Source: Woeseiaceae bacterium (GTDB lineage: Bacteria; Pseudomonadota; Gammaproteobacteria; Steroidobacterales; Woeseiaceae). From it: DNA of 64,000 nucleotides. The DNA is taken from positions 1 to 64,000 of the forward strand of contig JAJFKP010000057.1 in NCBI GenBank assembly GCA_021773135.1. Reading direction: 5' to 3'. Position 1 is the stretch's first letter, and the number at the start of each line of letters is the position of its first letter. Position numbers and translations under genes: made by a program. Under the pieces are notes generated by a model. That model was not told where the DNA came from, did no database searches, and saw only the letters and a list, made by a program, of their open reading frames with translations. This document shows positions 63,931 through 64,000 of the stretch, piece by piece.

Positions 63931-64000
63931 CGCGCTGCTACCATGCTGATGCAGTCAACCGGGCAGGGCGCGACGCACAGCTCGCACCCGGTGCATTCGG
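63927..64000 (-). CDS. rnfB: Rnf/Rsx electron transport complex subunit B (partial, C-terminal end)
   Basis: The window edge cuts the gene; only the last 24 or so codons are present. They read CTGCELCVAPCPVDCISMVAAR and stop, which is a ferredoxin-type [4Fe-4S] motif of RnfB. The TGA overlaps the rnfC ATG (ATGA). Confidence 0.88.
   Translation of the reverse strand, partial: ECTGCELCVAPCPVDCISMVAAR

Overview
The window looks like ordinary chromosome of a free-living, Gram-negative, type IV pilus-bearing gammaproteobacterium of moderately high GC. Evidence: an ispB / rplU-rpmA-obgE block, an rpsT-murJ-ribF-lspA block beside a minor-pilin cluster laid out much as in Pseudomonas, an aceE-aceF-lpd operon with homodimeric E1, and rnfBCDGE followed by nth as in Escherichia coli. 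Secreted peptidases, several c-di-GMP enzymes, an Irr-like Fur protein and REP-like palindromes would suit a marine or soil lineage near Woeseia, Steroidobacter or the Chromatiales. That placement is inferred from gene content, not from alignment. I see no prophage, insertion sequence or CRISPR array.

Layout. 1-9.6 kb: tRNA-Pro(CGG), then on the minus strand a secreted subtilisin-like protease with a WADGY-repeat tail, a beta-propeller diguanylate cyclase and two EAL phosphodiesterases with degenerate GGDEF domains. Two near-perfect CRP-type sites lie upstream of the protease and upstream of the first EAL gene. 9.8-13.3 kb: a Tat-type FAD oxidoreductase and an S46 dipeptidyl-peptidase. 13.3-20.4 kb: ispB, rplU, rpmA, obgE, rpsT, murJ, ribF, lspA, with ileS absent from its usual place between ribF and lspA. 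20.6-28.1 kb: minor pilins, PilY1 and PilE (minus strand). 28.2-29.8 kb: Irr-like regulator with an ICE-box-like promoter site, tRNA-Thr(CGT), a large inverted-repeat element with an internal REP pair, and a DUF6498-like membrane protein. 29.9-34.7 kb: a large lipoprotein divergent from a GAF-PAS-PAS-GGDEF-EAL protein. 34.8-39.2 kb: a malonate module (matB divergent from madLM) plus an amidase. 39.3-47.5 kb: nadC, a PuuD-like membrane protein, a BON lipoprotein, grxD, a substrate-binding-like lipoprotein coupled to a membrane GGDEF-EAL protein, rnt and an M17 aminopeptidase. 47.7-54.9 kb: pyruvate dehydrogenase operon ending in a Rieske oxygenase gene. 55-59.4 kb: a glutamate-synthase-like FMN protein, DoxX, a BufC/HvfC-like protein, a DUF692 (MNIO) enzyme and a DUF1841 protein. 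59.4-64 kb: nth and rnfEGDCB, with rnfB cut by the window edge.

Themes. Five proteins make or break c-di-GMP, and the CRP-type sites may tie this signalling to secreted proteolysis. The most interesting leads are the MNIO-BufC-DoxX operon with no precursor peptide nearby, the binding-protein lipoprotein translationally coupled to a GGDEF-EAL protein, the Irr-like regulator with its own operator-like site, and the malonate/amidase cluster without a malonate decarboxylase.
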